The notes: generated by a model not told the origin, from the sequence alone. 62,005 nt of DNA from Akkermansia muciniphila (GCA_945888515.1 CAMDAD010000017.1:1-62005), one strand, 5' to 3'; positions 9,155 through 17,760 are shown, numbered from the stretch's first letter. Numbers and translations: made by a program.

Positions 9155-9199
9155 TGCCGCCCTTGTTCTCGTTATTCTCGTTCCGACACACAACCATTT

Positions 9200-9775
9200 A
9201 TGAAAACGAAGTTCCCCTTTTCCGCATCGGTTTTTTTGTTAACCGCCACCGTCTTGTTGCTGCCTTCGTGCCAGGTGAAATATGACACCGTGACGTTCCA
9301 ATCAGCCGGCTCTATGCCCGCTGTTGCGACACCCATCCCCGATATCGACATCGATACTAACGTGACCGCAGGAATGTTCGGAGGCGCGGTCAAGAGTCAC
9401 AAGCCCTACGATATTCAATCAGGCACCTTTCATGATGCTCTCGATTTCGCTGAGTTCACGAAAGTGATTGTGACGTATGCCGATGGCACCGTGGATCCCG
9501 GATCCGCCGCGCTGAAACTGCCCATGCGCGTGGCACATCGAATTTATGAATCCCCTAACAGCATGGCGGGCGGAGCCGTTGTGGTGACCAAGTCGAGACT
9601 CATCCAAGCGGAATTTCCCCGCGCTGTCAGCCGCGATGAATCCTTCACACTCGAAATGGAGGGCAGCTTCACCAAAGACGACGGCACGGTAATCCCTTTC
9701 AAAATTAAAGAGAAATACAACATATCGCGTGATAAAAGATCGGAATCGTGGGCGGATTTCGTCAGTGGGTGCTAA
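9200..9775 (+). CDS. Lipoprotein of unknown function, tandem paralogue 2
   Basis: A 191-residue predicted lipoprotein and tandem paralogue of the upstream gene. The lipobox is LLPSC at residues 20-24. Conserved blocks shared with its neighbour are the DTN near residue 52, FTKVIVTYADGTVDPG, AALKLPMRV, and VIPFKIKEKYNISRDKR, plus a terminal Cys. The central region (residues 60-85 and 115-135) has diverged most, which may define different binding surfaces. The 45-nt gap suggests co-transcription. No Shine-Dalgarno sequence is apparent before the ATG. Function unknown. Confidence 0.7.
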   Translation: MKTKFPFSASVFLLTATVLLLPSCQVKYDTVTFQSAGSMPAVATPIPDIDIDTNVTAGMFGGAVKSHKPYDIQSGTFHDALDFAEFTKVIVTYADGTVDPGSAALKLPMRVAHRIYESPNSMAGGAVVVTKSRLIQAEFPRAVSRDESFTLEMEGSFTKDDGTVIPFKIKEKYNISRDKRSESWADFVSGC

Positions 9776-9806
9776 GAAGATAGCGAAGACCGCGCTGCAG
9801 CAATCA

Positions 9807-10151
9807 TCAAAAGAACATCATAGCAAAAAAAGCATAGGCCAGTCCGCCGCAGAATCCGAGTAGAGAGCATACCGCGCCAATCTGATACACGCGGAAATGC
9901 TGTTTCGAGCCCCAGAACCAGCGGAAATGAAAAAACATACCAATGCTCATGTAGGCAACAGCAGAGGCTTGCGCCGCTTCGCCACGGACGGTCATGCCGC
10001 CTCCTCGGCGACCAGGCCAATACGCCACTTGATCCATCCAAGCATGGACCGAAAAATATCCGATCACACAGGGAACCAGGATGCCGAGTAACACCATAGT
10101 GAATCGGCTTCCCGGTGGGGGATAGTCAAAGTTGAACAGATCGAAGGACAT
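9807..10151 (-). CDS. Small multi-pass membrane protein, last gene of the ApbE operon
   Basis: A 114-residue membrane protein I do not recognise. Three hydrophobic segments are visible at about residues 18-36, 62-78 and 90-113, with aromatic clusters (FFHFRWFW) between the last two. The segment between the first two is Gly/Arg-rich (PGRRGGGMTVRG). It starts 26 nt after the DUF2271-like membrane protein on the same strand, so it is probably the fourth gene of the flavin-transferase operon. That context suggests a membrane partner in an exported redox chain, but the sequence itself shows no cofactor motif. Confidence 0.65.
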   Translation of the reverse strand: MSFDLFNFDYPPPGSRFTMVLLGILVPCVIGYFSVHAWMDQVAYWPGRRGGGMTVRGEAAQASAVAYMSIGMFFHFRWFWGSKQHFRVYQIGAVCSLLGFCGGLAYAFFAMMFF

Positions 10152-10177
10152 GGTGAGTTCTTATTCTTTGGAGCGGA

Positions 10178-11107
10178 CTAAAGTCGGCGCTGCAAGGTCA
10201 GTAGGGCGCTATCGATGAGGTCGAGGGCGGTGGTAAAAGTACTATCAACATAGTAGAGGCCCCAGGTTTCTTTGCCGTTTTCATCGTCGGGCTCGCGTTT
10301 GGGGTAGCCGCGTTGGTCTAACAACTGATAGGTGCGCGGCAGGGTGTTGTCGATCTCCACGGAATAGACCAAGGATGCTTGGTTGTCGCCGGGTTGATTG
10401 ATCTCTAAGAACAAACTGTAAGGCGTGGCATCTTCTTTGGATGCGGTGGGGAGGATGTAGTCGGCCGGATCGAAGGAGCCATTGGGCGTGGGCGAGGTGA
10501 CGGCGTCGATGGGATTTTTTTCCGCCTCGGCTTTGGCTTTTTCCCAGCCTGCGTGTTTAAAGTTCCAGTAAGGTGTTTCGTTCGGGTCGGCGGGGGCGAG
10601 CAGGGTCTTGATGTGATAGCCGCCTTGGTTTTCCAGCCAGATGCTGACGATGGGCGGCGGGGTGGCATCATAGGCGGGGCCGGTTTTGACATCGAGCCGC
10701 ATTTTGTAGTCGGGCGAGGGGCTGTAGTGAAAGACCATCTGATCCTGGCGCATGTCGAAGCGTTCCATTGCCGGGCCGAGATTGCCGCTGAGCGAGAGGA
10801 TTTGTTTGATGGGCGCGGGCTGCCACCAGAAAAGAGCGGTGAGTAGGGTCGTGAAGGCGAGCGTGGACCACAAGGTTTTGCTACGCAAATAGCTCGACAG
10901 CGGGCGGCTGTTATTGGTGATGTGGAGGATGATCAGGGCGATGAACACAAAGCCCATCAGGGAGTGCAGGCCGATGATGCCTAACGAAAAAGGCTGGACA
11001 AACGCAAGCACGCCGGTGAGAGCGAGCACGAGAAAGCTCAGGGCGGTGAGCAAAGAAACGCTACGCCTTTTGAGTGTATCGAGCTGGGGATTTTTTTTGT
11101 TAGACAT
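10178..11107 (-). CDS. Membrane protein with exported DUF2271-like domain, ApbE-linked
   Basis: A 309-residue protein with three transmembrane segments at about residues 17-37, 41-63 and 80-96, then an exported C-terminal domain. His48 and His62 in the second helix resemble haem-ligand histidines of DUF4405/PepSY-type membrane proteins. The C-terminal part resembles DUF2271: PPPIVSIWLEN (150-160), an NPIDAVTSPTP segment (198-208) where flavinylated relatives usually have DAVTGAT, and YSLFLEINQPG (230-240). It overlaps the upstream oxidoreductase gene by 8 nt, so the two are translationally coupled. Likely role: membrane electron transfer toward the exported flavoprotein. The domain calls are by eye and need an HMM search. 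Confidence 0.6.
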   Translation of the reverse strand: MSNKKNPQLDTLKRRSVSLLTALSFLVLALTGVLAFVQPFSLGIIGLHSLMGFVFIALIILHITNNSRPLSSYLRSKTLWSTLAFTTLLTALFWWQPAPIKQILSLSGNLGPAMERFDMRQDQMVFHYSPSPDYKMRLDVKTGPAYDATPPPIVSIWLENQGGYHIKTLLAPADPNETPYWNFKHAGWEKAKAEAEKNPIDAVTSPTPNGSFDPADYILPTASKEDATPYSLFLEINQPGDNQASLVYSVEIDNTLPRTYQLLDQRGYPKREPDDENGKETWGLYYVDSTFTTALDLIDSALLTLQRRL

Positions 11108-12362
11108 CGCCTGGGATGATGGCGCCGTGGGTACGGAGGAGATCGTGAATTTCCTTAAGCGGTACTTCGAGTGGGGTGGTGTTTGATTTTACGGCGAGCG
11201 CGGCGGCGGCTCCGGCGGCCTGGCCCATGCCCATGCAGGAGGATTGTACCCGCAGTCCGGAGTTCGCGAGGCGATCACTGCTGACGCTGCGCCCGGCGAC
11301 GATGATATTACGGCTGCCTTTAGGGATGAGGGCGCGCAGGGGCACGGTGGGGATGATGCCAGGCTTGAGCGGCTCGGGCTTGATGCCGTTTTTGGTGTGG
11401 AGGTCGATGGGGTAAAACGCGTAGCAGATGGCGTCGTCGAATTTTTTTCCAGTGCGGTAGTCATTCACGGTGATGAGTGTCTCGCCCTGGATACGATAGG
11501 ATTCGCGGAAGCCGGTTTCGGGTTGCAGGTGCATGAGGCGCTGGCCTTTTTTGCGCAGTTCGGCGAGGATGGATTTGCGGCCTGTAAGGTTGGCGGCGGT
11601 GACGGTACGGGAGTTGGTGGAGTCCGCACCGTGGACGTAGAGTCGATGGATTTGATTGCGCCCAGGCTCGTGCGCCTTGCCCATCATGTAGAGGAAGGAG
11701 CCAGGCTGGCGCTCGTCCTCGCGCAGGCGCGGTAGGCCTAACAGACCGACGACTTCCGCGCCGCCGGTGCAGTCGATGAGTTGCTTGCACAGCACGCGTC
11801 GCTTGGTGCCGAAGCCGATGCAATCGACTTGCCAGCCATGCTCGGTTTTCGTGACTGCTTGAGGAAACTCGTAGTAGGCGATCTGGACACCGGCTTTTTC
11901 GCATTTTTCCTCGGCTAGGATCGCGTAGAGAAACTGATTGATGAAAACCTGGTTATGGAAGTGGCGCTGCGGGACTTTGGAAAAGTCGGGCAAGGAGCCG
12001 CTATCGAGCTCGACACTTTCTTTCACCAACTCCCAACCGATGCCGGCGATGACTTGTTTGCCCCAGGCATCGAAGAGTCCGGGATACGCGACGCCGCCTG
12101 TGGTCATCGTGCCGCCGAGTTGCGCACCGCGCTCGATGAGCAATGTTTTCGCGCCTGCGCGCGCGGCTTGGATCGCGGCGATGTGCCCCGCGGTGCCGCC
12201 ACCGACGACGAGCACGTCGATCTCTTGCGTGATCTCGGGATCAGCGCTCTGGGCAGCGGGCTGCGCGGTGACTTCCGCAGTGGAGGCAATACTCAGCCCC
12301 AGCGTGCCTAAGAGCGAGTGCTGGAGGAAATTTCTGCGGCTGTGTTTTTCCGGCGTGTTCAT
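11100..12362 (-). CDS. Tat-exported FAD-dependent oxidoreductase
   Basis: A 420-residue flavoprotein of the FAD_oxidored type. The N-terminus carries a twin-arginine signal (HSRRNFLQHSLLGTLGLS), so it is probably folded with FAD in the cytoplasm and exported. The FAD motif VLVVGGGTAGHIAAIQAARA lies at about residues 49-68, followed by IERGAQLGGTMTTGGV. The C-terminal IIVAGRSVSSDRLANSGLRV is the second FAD contact. It overlaps the upstream apbE-like gene by 4 nt (ATGA) and the downstream membrane protein by 8 nt. This puts an exported FAD enzyme between a flavin transferase and a candidate flavin- or haem-carrying membrane protein. Its substrate is unknown. Confidence 0.82.
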   Translation of the reverse strand: MNTPEKHSRRNFLQHSLLGTLGLSIASTAEVTAQPAAQSADPEITQEIDVLVVGGGTAGHIAAIQAARAGAKTLLIERGAQLGGTMTTGGVAYPGLFDAWGKQVIAGIGWELVKESVELDSGSLPDFSKVPQRHFHNQVFINQFLYAILAEEKCEKAGVQIAYYEFPQAVTKTEHGWQVDCIGFGTKRRVLCKQLIDCTGGAEVVGLLGLPRLREDERQPGSFLYMMGKAHEPGRNQIHRLYVHGADSTNSRTVTAANLTGRKSILAELRKKGQRLMHLQPETGFRESYRIQGETLITVNDYRTGKKFDDAICYAFYPIDLHTKNGIKPEPLKPGIIPTVPLRALIPKGSRNIIVAGRSVSSDRLANSGLRVQSSCMGMGQAAGAAAALAVKSNTTPLEVPLKEIHDLLRTHGAIIPGDV

Positions 12363-13336
12363 GGTTTGGATGGATGGGAACGTTTTTCCGGTGGCCTATC
12401 TTGCAACACACGAGGTTTTACATCGCGCACACCCGGAAGTTTTTTCAGGGAAGAAATGCCATCGGTGCCGACCACGCAGGCGGCGGTGGCGAGAGGGTCG
12501 CTGCGTTTGCCGTGATCCGCGATGACGGTGACGGCGATGCGGTGCGTCAGGCCGAGGCCAGTGGCGGGATCGAGAATGTGCGAGTAGGTGACGCCTTCGA
12601 TTTTCACTGATTGATGGAGATCGCCGGAGGTAGAAACGGCACAGTTCGCCAGCGTGAGGATTTCATCCGGTTTGGCGGGATCGAAGGTTTGCACGGCGAC
12701 ATTCCAGCCCGCACGGTCGGTCGGTCCATCACCGAGGCGGATATCGCCTCCTGCGGTGATCATCGTGCGGGGAAATCCGGCGGTGATCATGGAGTCGAGC
12801 ATGAGATCGGCGGCGTAGCCTTTTGCGATGCCACCGAGATCGAAGGCCATGTTTTTTTTGAGGAGAGTGATGCTGCGCGTTTGTGGATCGAGCGTGTAAT
12901 GCTGCCAACCGACGGACTCCTGCGCGCGCCGCAGCGTTTCGGCATCGGGCAAACGCATGCTGTCGCGCGTAGTGCGCCACAGTTTGGTTAGCGGGCCGAG
13001 GGTGGGATCGAAGGCGCCGTTTGTCGCTTCCGCCAATGTGCGCGAGTGATCTAACAAGTCGTAGAGCAAGGGTGACAGCGTAATCGGCGAGTGAGGCGTT
13101 TTTTGGCCGAGCTGGGAAAGTTCGCTATCGGGCAGGTAATCCGAGGCGACTTGGTTGACCTCCTCGCCGCGCGCAAAGGCGGCCTTGGCGGCCTTGGCGG
13201 CGGCGGAGCGATCCTCGGCGTAGCACACCACCGAAAAACGAGTGCCCATGAGCGGGCGTTCAAACGTGAACTTTTCCGCTGCTACAACCGCGGTGGACAA
13301 GAGCAGAGAAAGAAATGAAACGCGAATCGGCATCAT
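12359..13336 (-). CDS. apbE: FAD:protein FMN transferase (ApbE family)
   Basis: A 325-residue ApbE protein, which covalently attaches FMN to Ser/Thr of exported redox proteins. Residues 1-20 are a signal peptide. Family motifs in order: RPLMGTRF after the signal, GAFDPTLGPLTKLW in the middle, FDLGGIAKGYAAD, MITAGGDIRLG, and the metal-binding SHILDPATG near the C-terminus. I start at Met-Met at 13336 because it is followed at once by the signal peptide; an upstream start at 13384 would bury it. The gene leads a four-gene operon and overlaps the next gene by 4 nt. The neighbouring membrane protein with a DUF2271-like domain is the likely flavinylation target. Confidence 0.92.
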   Translation of the reverse strand: MMPIRVSFLSLLLSTAVVAAEKFTFERPLMGTRFSVVCYAEDRSAAAKAAKAAFARGEEVNQVASDYLPDSELSQLGQKTPHSPITLSPLLYDLLDHSRTLAEATNGAFDPTLGPLTKLWRTTRDSMRLPDAETLRRAQESVGWQHYTLDPQTRSITLLKKNMAFDLGGIAKGYAADLMLDSMITAGFPRTMITAGGDIRLGDGPTDRAGWNVAVQTFDPAKPDEILTLANCAVSTSGDLHQSVKIEGVTYSHILDPATGLGLTHRIAVTVIADHGKRSDPLATAACVVGTDGISSLKKLPGVRDVKPRVLQDRPPEKRSHPSKP

Positions 13337-13482
13337 GGAATAGCAAAGCGGGAAACCTTGTTCCTTCGCGAGGCTTCCTGTCAAGAACGTTGCAGCGTGG
13401 CATCAGTGGATCAGTGCAAGTCTGAGAAGTCCTTATGGCGGCAGAGGATGAGCGAGTGGTTCACGAATTCGGAGTTTTCGAC

Positions 13483-13514
13483 TTGACAAAATAGTTAAAA
13501 TAACTATTTTAACT
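13483..13514 (+). promoter_or_regulatory. Promoter with nested palindromic operator of the Phd-zeta module
   Basis: TTGACA at 13483-13488 and TATTTT at 13505-13510, 16 nt apart, form a promoter ending 7 nt before the ATG at 13518. Two nested inverted repeats overlay it: AAAATAGTTA/TAACTATTTT (13488-13510, 3-nt centre) and AGTTAAAAT/ATTTTAACT (13493-13514, 4-nt centre). They share AGTTA/TAACT half-sites. This is the expected arrangement for autorepression by the Phd antitoxin. Confidence 0.75.
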
Positions 13515-13517
13515 CAA

Positions 13518-13886
13518 ATGAGCATTACATACATCACATCCCACAGTCCCTGTCCCCGTCTGCAAGAACTCCCCACGGTCACAGCCACGCAGTTGAAGCA
13601 ATCGACCGCCGATGTGCTCGATCAAGTCAGTGCCGGTAACCCCGTCGCCATCACCCGCCACGACAAAGCCCGCGCCGTCCTCCTTTCCGTGGAGCAATAC
13701 AACGACTTGATCGCTGGGGAAAGCAGCTTGCTTGCCGAACTGAAAACGGAATACCGCACGATGCTGGATGAAATGCAGTCGCCGGAGCAGAAGGAGGCGG
13801 CGATTCGTGCGTTCAACGCCACCTCCGAAGAGCTGGGTGCTGCCGCCGTGAAAGGAGCACAACAACACGATGCGCAAATGCCATGA
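13518..13886 (+). CDS. Phd/YefM-family antitoxin
   Basis: A 122-residue antitoxin. Residues 17-70 match the Phd/YefM DNA-binding fold (LPTVTATQLKQSTADVLDQV, then PVAITRHDKARAVLLSVEQY). The C-terminal 50 residues are charged and helical and should wrap the toxin. It is longer than a typical Phd (about 75-90 residues), leaving a bigger toxin-binding tail. It overlaps the zeta toxin gene by 4 nt (ATGA), and its promoter carries nested palindromes. Phd-type antitoxins usually pair with Doc, PIN or RelE-type toxins, so a zeta partner is unusual. Confidence 0.88.
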   Translation: MSITYITSHSPCPRLQELPTVTATQLKQSTADVLDQVSAGNPVAITRHDKARAVLLSVEQYNDLIAGESSLLAELKTEYRTMLDEMQSPEQKEAAIRAFNATSEELGAAAVKGAQQHDAQMP

Positions 13887-14524
13887 ACCATCCTCCTCAT
13901 CTATATGTGCTGGCCGGAGTCAATGGAGCGGGTAAATCCAGCATCGGCGAAACGATTTTTAGCGCTAAAGGATCCGCAGTTTTCAACCCCGATACCATCG
14001 CACACAAGATCCGCGCTCTGCACCCTGACATCTCCGCTGCGCAAGCCAACGGCCATGCCTGGCAAATGGGCAAGGAATTGTTAGAAGAAGCCAGCGCGCA
14101 GAAACGCGACTACCGTTTCGAGACCACGCTGGGCGGACGAAGCATTGCGCGGTTGTTACAAACAGCCGCGCGCGAGGGTCATCTGCTATACATGTGGTTC
14201 TGCGGATTGGAAAGTCCCGAGCTGCACCTGCGTCGCGTGCGTTCCCGCGTCAGCCGCGGAGGTCACGACATCCCCGAGGAAAAAATCCGCGAGCGCTGGA
14301 ACAGCAGTCGCGAGAATCTCATCCGCCTGCTGCCCTACCTCCACCACCTGCGTCTCTATGACAACTCGATCGAGGCCGATCCCGCCAACGGCGAAGCCCC
14401 CCGTCCGCGACTTCTGTTAGAGTTAAAATCACGCAAAATCACCGCCCCCGCCGATCTCTCGAACGCGCCCGAATGGGCCCAGCCCATCATCGCAGCCGCC
14501 ATTCATCTGCACCGCGCGAGCTGA
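13883..14524 (+). CDS. Zeta-toxin family protein
   Basis: A 213-residue P-loop kinase-like toxin. Walker A is AGVNGAGKSS at about residues 10-19, followed by NPDTIAHKIR (zeta-type substrate and catalytic Asp region) and FETTLGGRS near residue 75. Characterised zeta toxins phosphorylate UDP-N-acetylglucosamine and poison cell-wall synthesis; chromosomal relatives (PezT-like or short AAA forms) may use other substrates. The start overlaps the antitoxin stop by 4 nt. The stop is 2 nt from the end of the convergent DUF1549/DUF1553 gene, so the module is tightly packed. Confidence 0.88.
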   Translation: MNHPPHLYVLAGVNGAGKSSIGETIFSAKGSAVFNPDTIAHKIRALHPDISAAQANGHAWQMGKELLEEASAQKRDYRFETTLGGRSIARLLQTAAREGHLLYMWFCGLESPELHLRRVRSRVSRGGHDIPEEKIRERWNSSRENLIRLLPYLHHLRLYDNSIEADPANGEAPRPRLLLELKSRKITAPADLSNAPEWAQPIIAAAIHLHRAS

Positions 14525-14526
14525 GT

Positions 14527-17500
14527 CTAACGATTCGTGATCACCGCGTCCGAGGTGAGCAGAGTCGAGCAAAGGATGGTGAGTGCCGCGCGATGGGCGT
14601 CCTCGGCCCCGCACACGGACTTGGCGGCGGCAGGGTCTTTTTGATAGATGTCTTTTTGCGCCGCATACAGTTCCTCCATCGCCTGCCGCTCAGCGGGGCG
14701 GGGTGCGCGACTGGTAAGAATCAGAAAGGCGTGCTTCGCTTGAGCGGCGGGGCTTTCCGTTTGCTCTTTGATGCAGCGATCCGCCAGCTTGCGCGCGCAT
14801 TCGAAAAAACTCAAATCGTTGAGGAAAATCAGCGGCTGCAAGGGCGTGTTCGTGCTGAGTCGGCGTGGTTGACAAATTTCCCGACTGCCGGCATCGAGCG
14901 TGACCATCATCGGCGGTGGTGCCGTGCGTTTGATGAAACTGTAGAGACTGCGGCGATAGAGTCCTTCGCCCTTGTCGGGAGTGTAGTCGCCGCCCGAGGC
15001 ACCCGCCTCCGACCACACGCCGGCGGGTTGCCATGGCTTCACGCTGGGGCCGCCGATTTTTTCCACCAGCAACCCGGCAGCATAGAGCGCCTGATCGCGG
15101 ATGGCCTCGCCAGAAAGCCGGTAACTCGGACCGCGGGCAAGCAGGAGATTTTTCGGATCGCGCTCGAGTTTTTCTTTGGTCAGGGCGGAGGATTGCCGGA
15201 AGGTCTGGCTCATGACGATGCGCTTGAGCAGTTTTTTCACATCCCAGCCGGATTCGATGAAATCGCGCGACAGCGTGTCTAACAATTCTTGGTGCGTGGG
15301 CGCATCGCCTTGCAGGCCGAAGTTCTCCTGCGTGGGCACAATGCCATTGCCAAAGCACATCATCCAGAAGCGATTAACGGTGACACGTGAGACTAACGGA
15401 TTTTGCGGATGTGTGGTCCATTTCGCCAGTCCGAGACGGTTTTTCGGCAATGAGGGATCGAAGGCCATGACAGCCGAGGGCGGAGCGGGCTGCACTGGTT
15501 TCGTTAGATCGGGAGAGGCGTAGTCGCCGCGGGTCAGCACATGATACGGGATGGGTGTCTTGGTTTCTTCCATGCACATGATCAGCGGGATGTGCTCAAG
15601 GTATTGATCGTGCAATTGTTGCGTGGCATTCGTCATCGCCAGACGGGCGGCGGCGAGATCGGGATCAACATGGGCGAGGTAGTATTCCCTGACGCGCGCC
15701 TTGGCGCTGACGTCACCTTGTTTGGCTTGTTGGAAAACGGCATCCGCTGGGTGTCCCGCAAGCTCTGCCACTTCCACAGGTGTAAGTGCACGACGGAAGA
15801 TCGAGAGGTCGTCGATTTTTCCTTGGGCAAAGCCGCGGTCATCGCGCGGACGCGCGGCGAGGCGGAAGGTTTGCGCGACGATGTTTTTATCGAGATGATC
15901 ACGCAACACGACGGTTTTTGCCAATTGGCCATCATAGTAGAGCTTGAGGCCGTCGGCGCGCGAGGTGCCATCGTAGGTAACAGTGACCTGCACCCATTTG
16001 CCGACAGGAAATGGTTCGGTCGTTTCGATCGAAACCGCACAGCCTGGCCAGATATGGATGCAGCTCCAGCGCAGCTTACCTTTTTCTAACAGAAGTTCAT
16101 AACCAGATGCATCGGCCGATTGCGAATACATGGCGGGACCGCTGTGCAAAATCACGGCACGTTCTTTGGGCTCGGGGCAATAGAGACGCAGGGAGATGCT
16201 GAGGGCATGGTGTCGCGTGATGCCTTGCAAGCGATCCAACTGCAAGGTCGTGTCACCATCGAACTCTAGCGCCTGTGCGACGGCGCCAGGCACAGCTTGA
16301 TACCCCGCTCCGATCAAGCTAGCCGCGCTCGTGCCCGGAATGCTATTTGCCGTTTTGTTTCCCTCCACGGAGTCGAGAGGATAGTGAGCTGTAGCAGGTG
16401 GAAGTACGAGGCTAGCCGTGGCGGTCAGCCACGAATCGAAGTTAGCATCGCGCGTGCCAAGAAGATCCTGATAGGTTTTGCGCGCGGCATCGAGTGCGGC
16501 CTGGCGCTTGGCTACCTCGGCAGGATGATGTGGCTCCATCAGACGCATCGAAGGCGGCGGCGCGGAGGTGCCGATGGAGTAGGGATAGAGACCTGTTTCA
16601 TCGATTTGCCCGAACATCGATGCCATACTGTAATAATCCGTTTGCGGAATCGGATCGTATTTGTGATCGTGGCACTTTGAGCACTCCATCGTCAGTCCGA
16701 GAAACGCGGTGCCATAGGTGTGCACGCGATCAGAAACATTTTCCATACGGAACTCCTCAGCGATGGAGCCGCCTTCTTCGGTCTGGCGGTGGAGGCGATT
16801 GAACATCGTGGCCAGGCGCTGTTCTTGCGTGGGATTTGGCAATAAATCTCCGGCGATCTGCCAAGTAGCGAATTGATCGAAGGGAAGATTTTCTTGGAAG
16901 GCCTTGATCACCCAGTCGCGCCACGGCCAGACAAAGCAGGCTTTGTCGCTTTGGTAGCCATAGGTGTCGGCAAAGCGTGCCACATCGAGCCAGTCCTGCG
17001 CAAGGCGCTCGCCATAACGCGGCGATGCCAGTAGTGCATCGATGCGTTTTTCGTAAGCATCTGCCGAGGTATCGGCGAGAAAGGCCTGCACTTCAGCGGG
17101 CGATGGCGGTAAGCCGGTGAGTGTGAGGGAAGCGCGACGGAGAAGCGTCGCGGGATCTGCTGGTGGGTTCGGAGCCAGTCCCTTTTCTTCCATTTTGGCA
17201 AGGGTGAAACGATCAATGTCGTCCTTGCTCCATGCTTCGTTTTTCACGAGGGGAGCTTGATGCTTTTGCGGTGCGACGAAGGCCCAGTGCGGCTGGTATT
17301 CTGCACCCTGCTCGATCCAGCGTTCGAGAATCGCACGCTCTTCTTCAGTGAGTGGGCGATTCAGTTTGTGCGGCGGCATGATGTCATCAGGATCGTGACT
17401 ACGCATCCGTGCTACCATTTCGCTACTCTTCCCATCTCCGGGCACGATGGCGCGTTTGCCGCTTTCCAGTTCCATTGTCGCGCCCTCGAAAGTATCGAGA

Positions 17501-17760
17501 CGCAACCCCGCCTCACGCCCTTTGTTTCCGTCGGGTCCGTGACAGCCGAAGCAGCGATCCGATAGAATCGGTCGCACATGGCGGTTGAAGTCGATGGTGT
17601 CAGGCAAGTGATTCACGAGAGCCGTCGATGATGAGGAATGGGTTTCCTTTTCCGCAGTCGCTGTTGCCGCGGGGCGTGAATCGCAGCTAACAAGGCAAAA
17701 CGCAGCGAGAAGCGGAGCGCGCCAATACGTGGAAACGATCAGGGTATTCAGTCGTATCAT
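14527..17760 (-). CDS. DUF1549/DUF1553 cytochrome-type lipoprotein with LamG-like domain
   Basis: A 1,077-residue exported protein of the Planctomycete-cytochrome (PSCyt) family. A lipobox-like LVSC puts the lipid Cys at 26. A c-type haem motif CFGCH is at 70-74 in the PSCyt1 domain. DUF1549 follows (about 175-390) with a second CSKCH at 360-364. About 470-665 is a LamG/concanavalin-like beta domain (HYPLDS start, GKIDDLSIFRRALTPVEV end), inserted before DUF1553 (about 745-1040). The family is thought to work with DUF1501 proteins, probably in polysaccharide breakdown, but its biochemistry is unsettled. The closest DUF1501 gene is at 6862-8310, not adjacent. Confidence 0.88.
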   Translation of the reverse strand: MIRLNTLIVSTYWRAPLLAAFCLVSCDSRPAATATAEKETHSSSSTALVNHLPDTIDFNRHVRPILSDRCFGCHGPDGNKGREAGLRLDTFEGATMELESGKRAIVPGDGKSSEMVARMRSHDPDDIMPPHKLNRPLTEEERAILERWIEQGAEYQPHWAFVAPQKHQAPLVKNEAWSKDDIDRFTLAKMEEKGLAPNPPADPATLLRRASLTLTGLPPSPAEVQAFLADTSADAYEKRIDALLASPRYGERLAQDWLDVARFADTYGYQSDKACFVWPWRDWVIKAFQENLPFDQFATWQIAGDLLPNPTQEQRLATMFNRLHRQTEEGGSIAEEFRMENVSDRVHTYGTAFLGLTMECSKCHDHKYDPIPQTDYYSMASMFGQIDETGLYPYSIGTSAPPPSMRLMEPHHPAEVAKRQAALDAARKTYQDLLGTRDANFDSWLTATASLVLPPATAHYPLDSVEGNKTANSIPGTSAASLIGAGYQAVPGAVAQALEFDGDTTLQLDRLQGITRHHALSISLRLYCPEPKERAVILHSGPAMYSQSADASGYELLLEKGKLRWSCIHIWPGCAVSIETTEPFPVGKWVQVTVTYDGTSRADGLKLYYDGQLAKTVVLRDHLDKNIVAQTFRLAARPRDDRGFAQGKIDDLSIFRRALTPVEVAELAGHPADAVFQQAKQGDVSAKARVREYYLAHVDPDLAAARLAMTNATQQLHDQYLEHIPLIMCMEETKTPIPYHVLTRGDYASPDLTKPVQPAPPSAVMAFDPSLPKNRLGLAKWTTHPQNPLVSRVTVNRFWMMCFGNGIVPTQENFGLQGDAPTHQELLDTLSRDFIESGWDVKKLLKRIVMSQTFRQSSALTKEKLERDPKNLLLARGPSYRLSGEAIRDQALYAAGLLVEKIGGPSVKPWQPAGVWSEAGASGGDYTPDKGEGLYRRSLYSFIKRTAPPPMMVTLDAGSREICQPRRLSTNTPLQPLIFLNDLSFFECARKLADRCIKEQTESPAAQAKHAFLILTSRAPRPAERQAMEELYAAQKDIYQKDPAAAKSVCGAEDAHRAALTILCSTLLTSDAVITNR

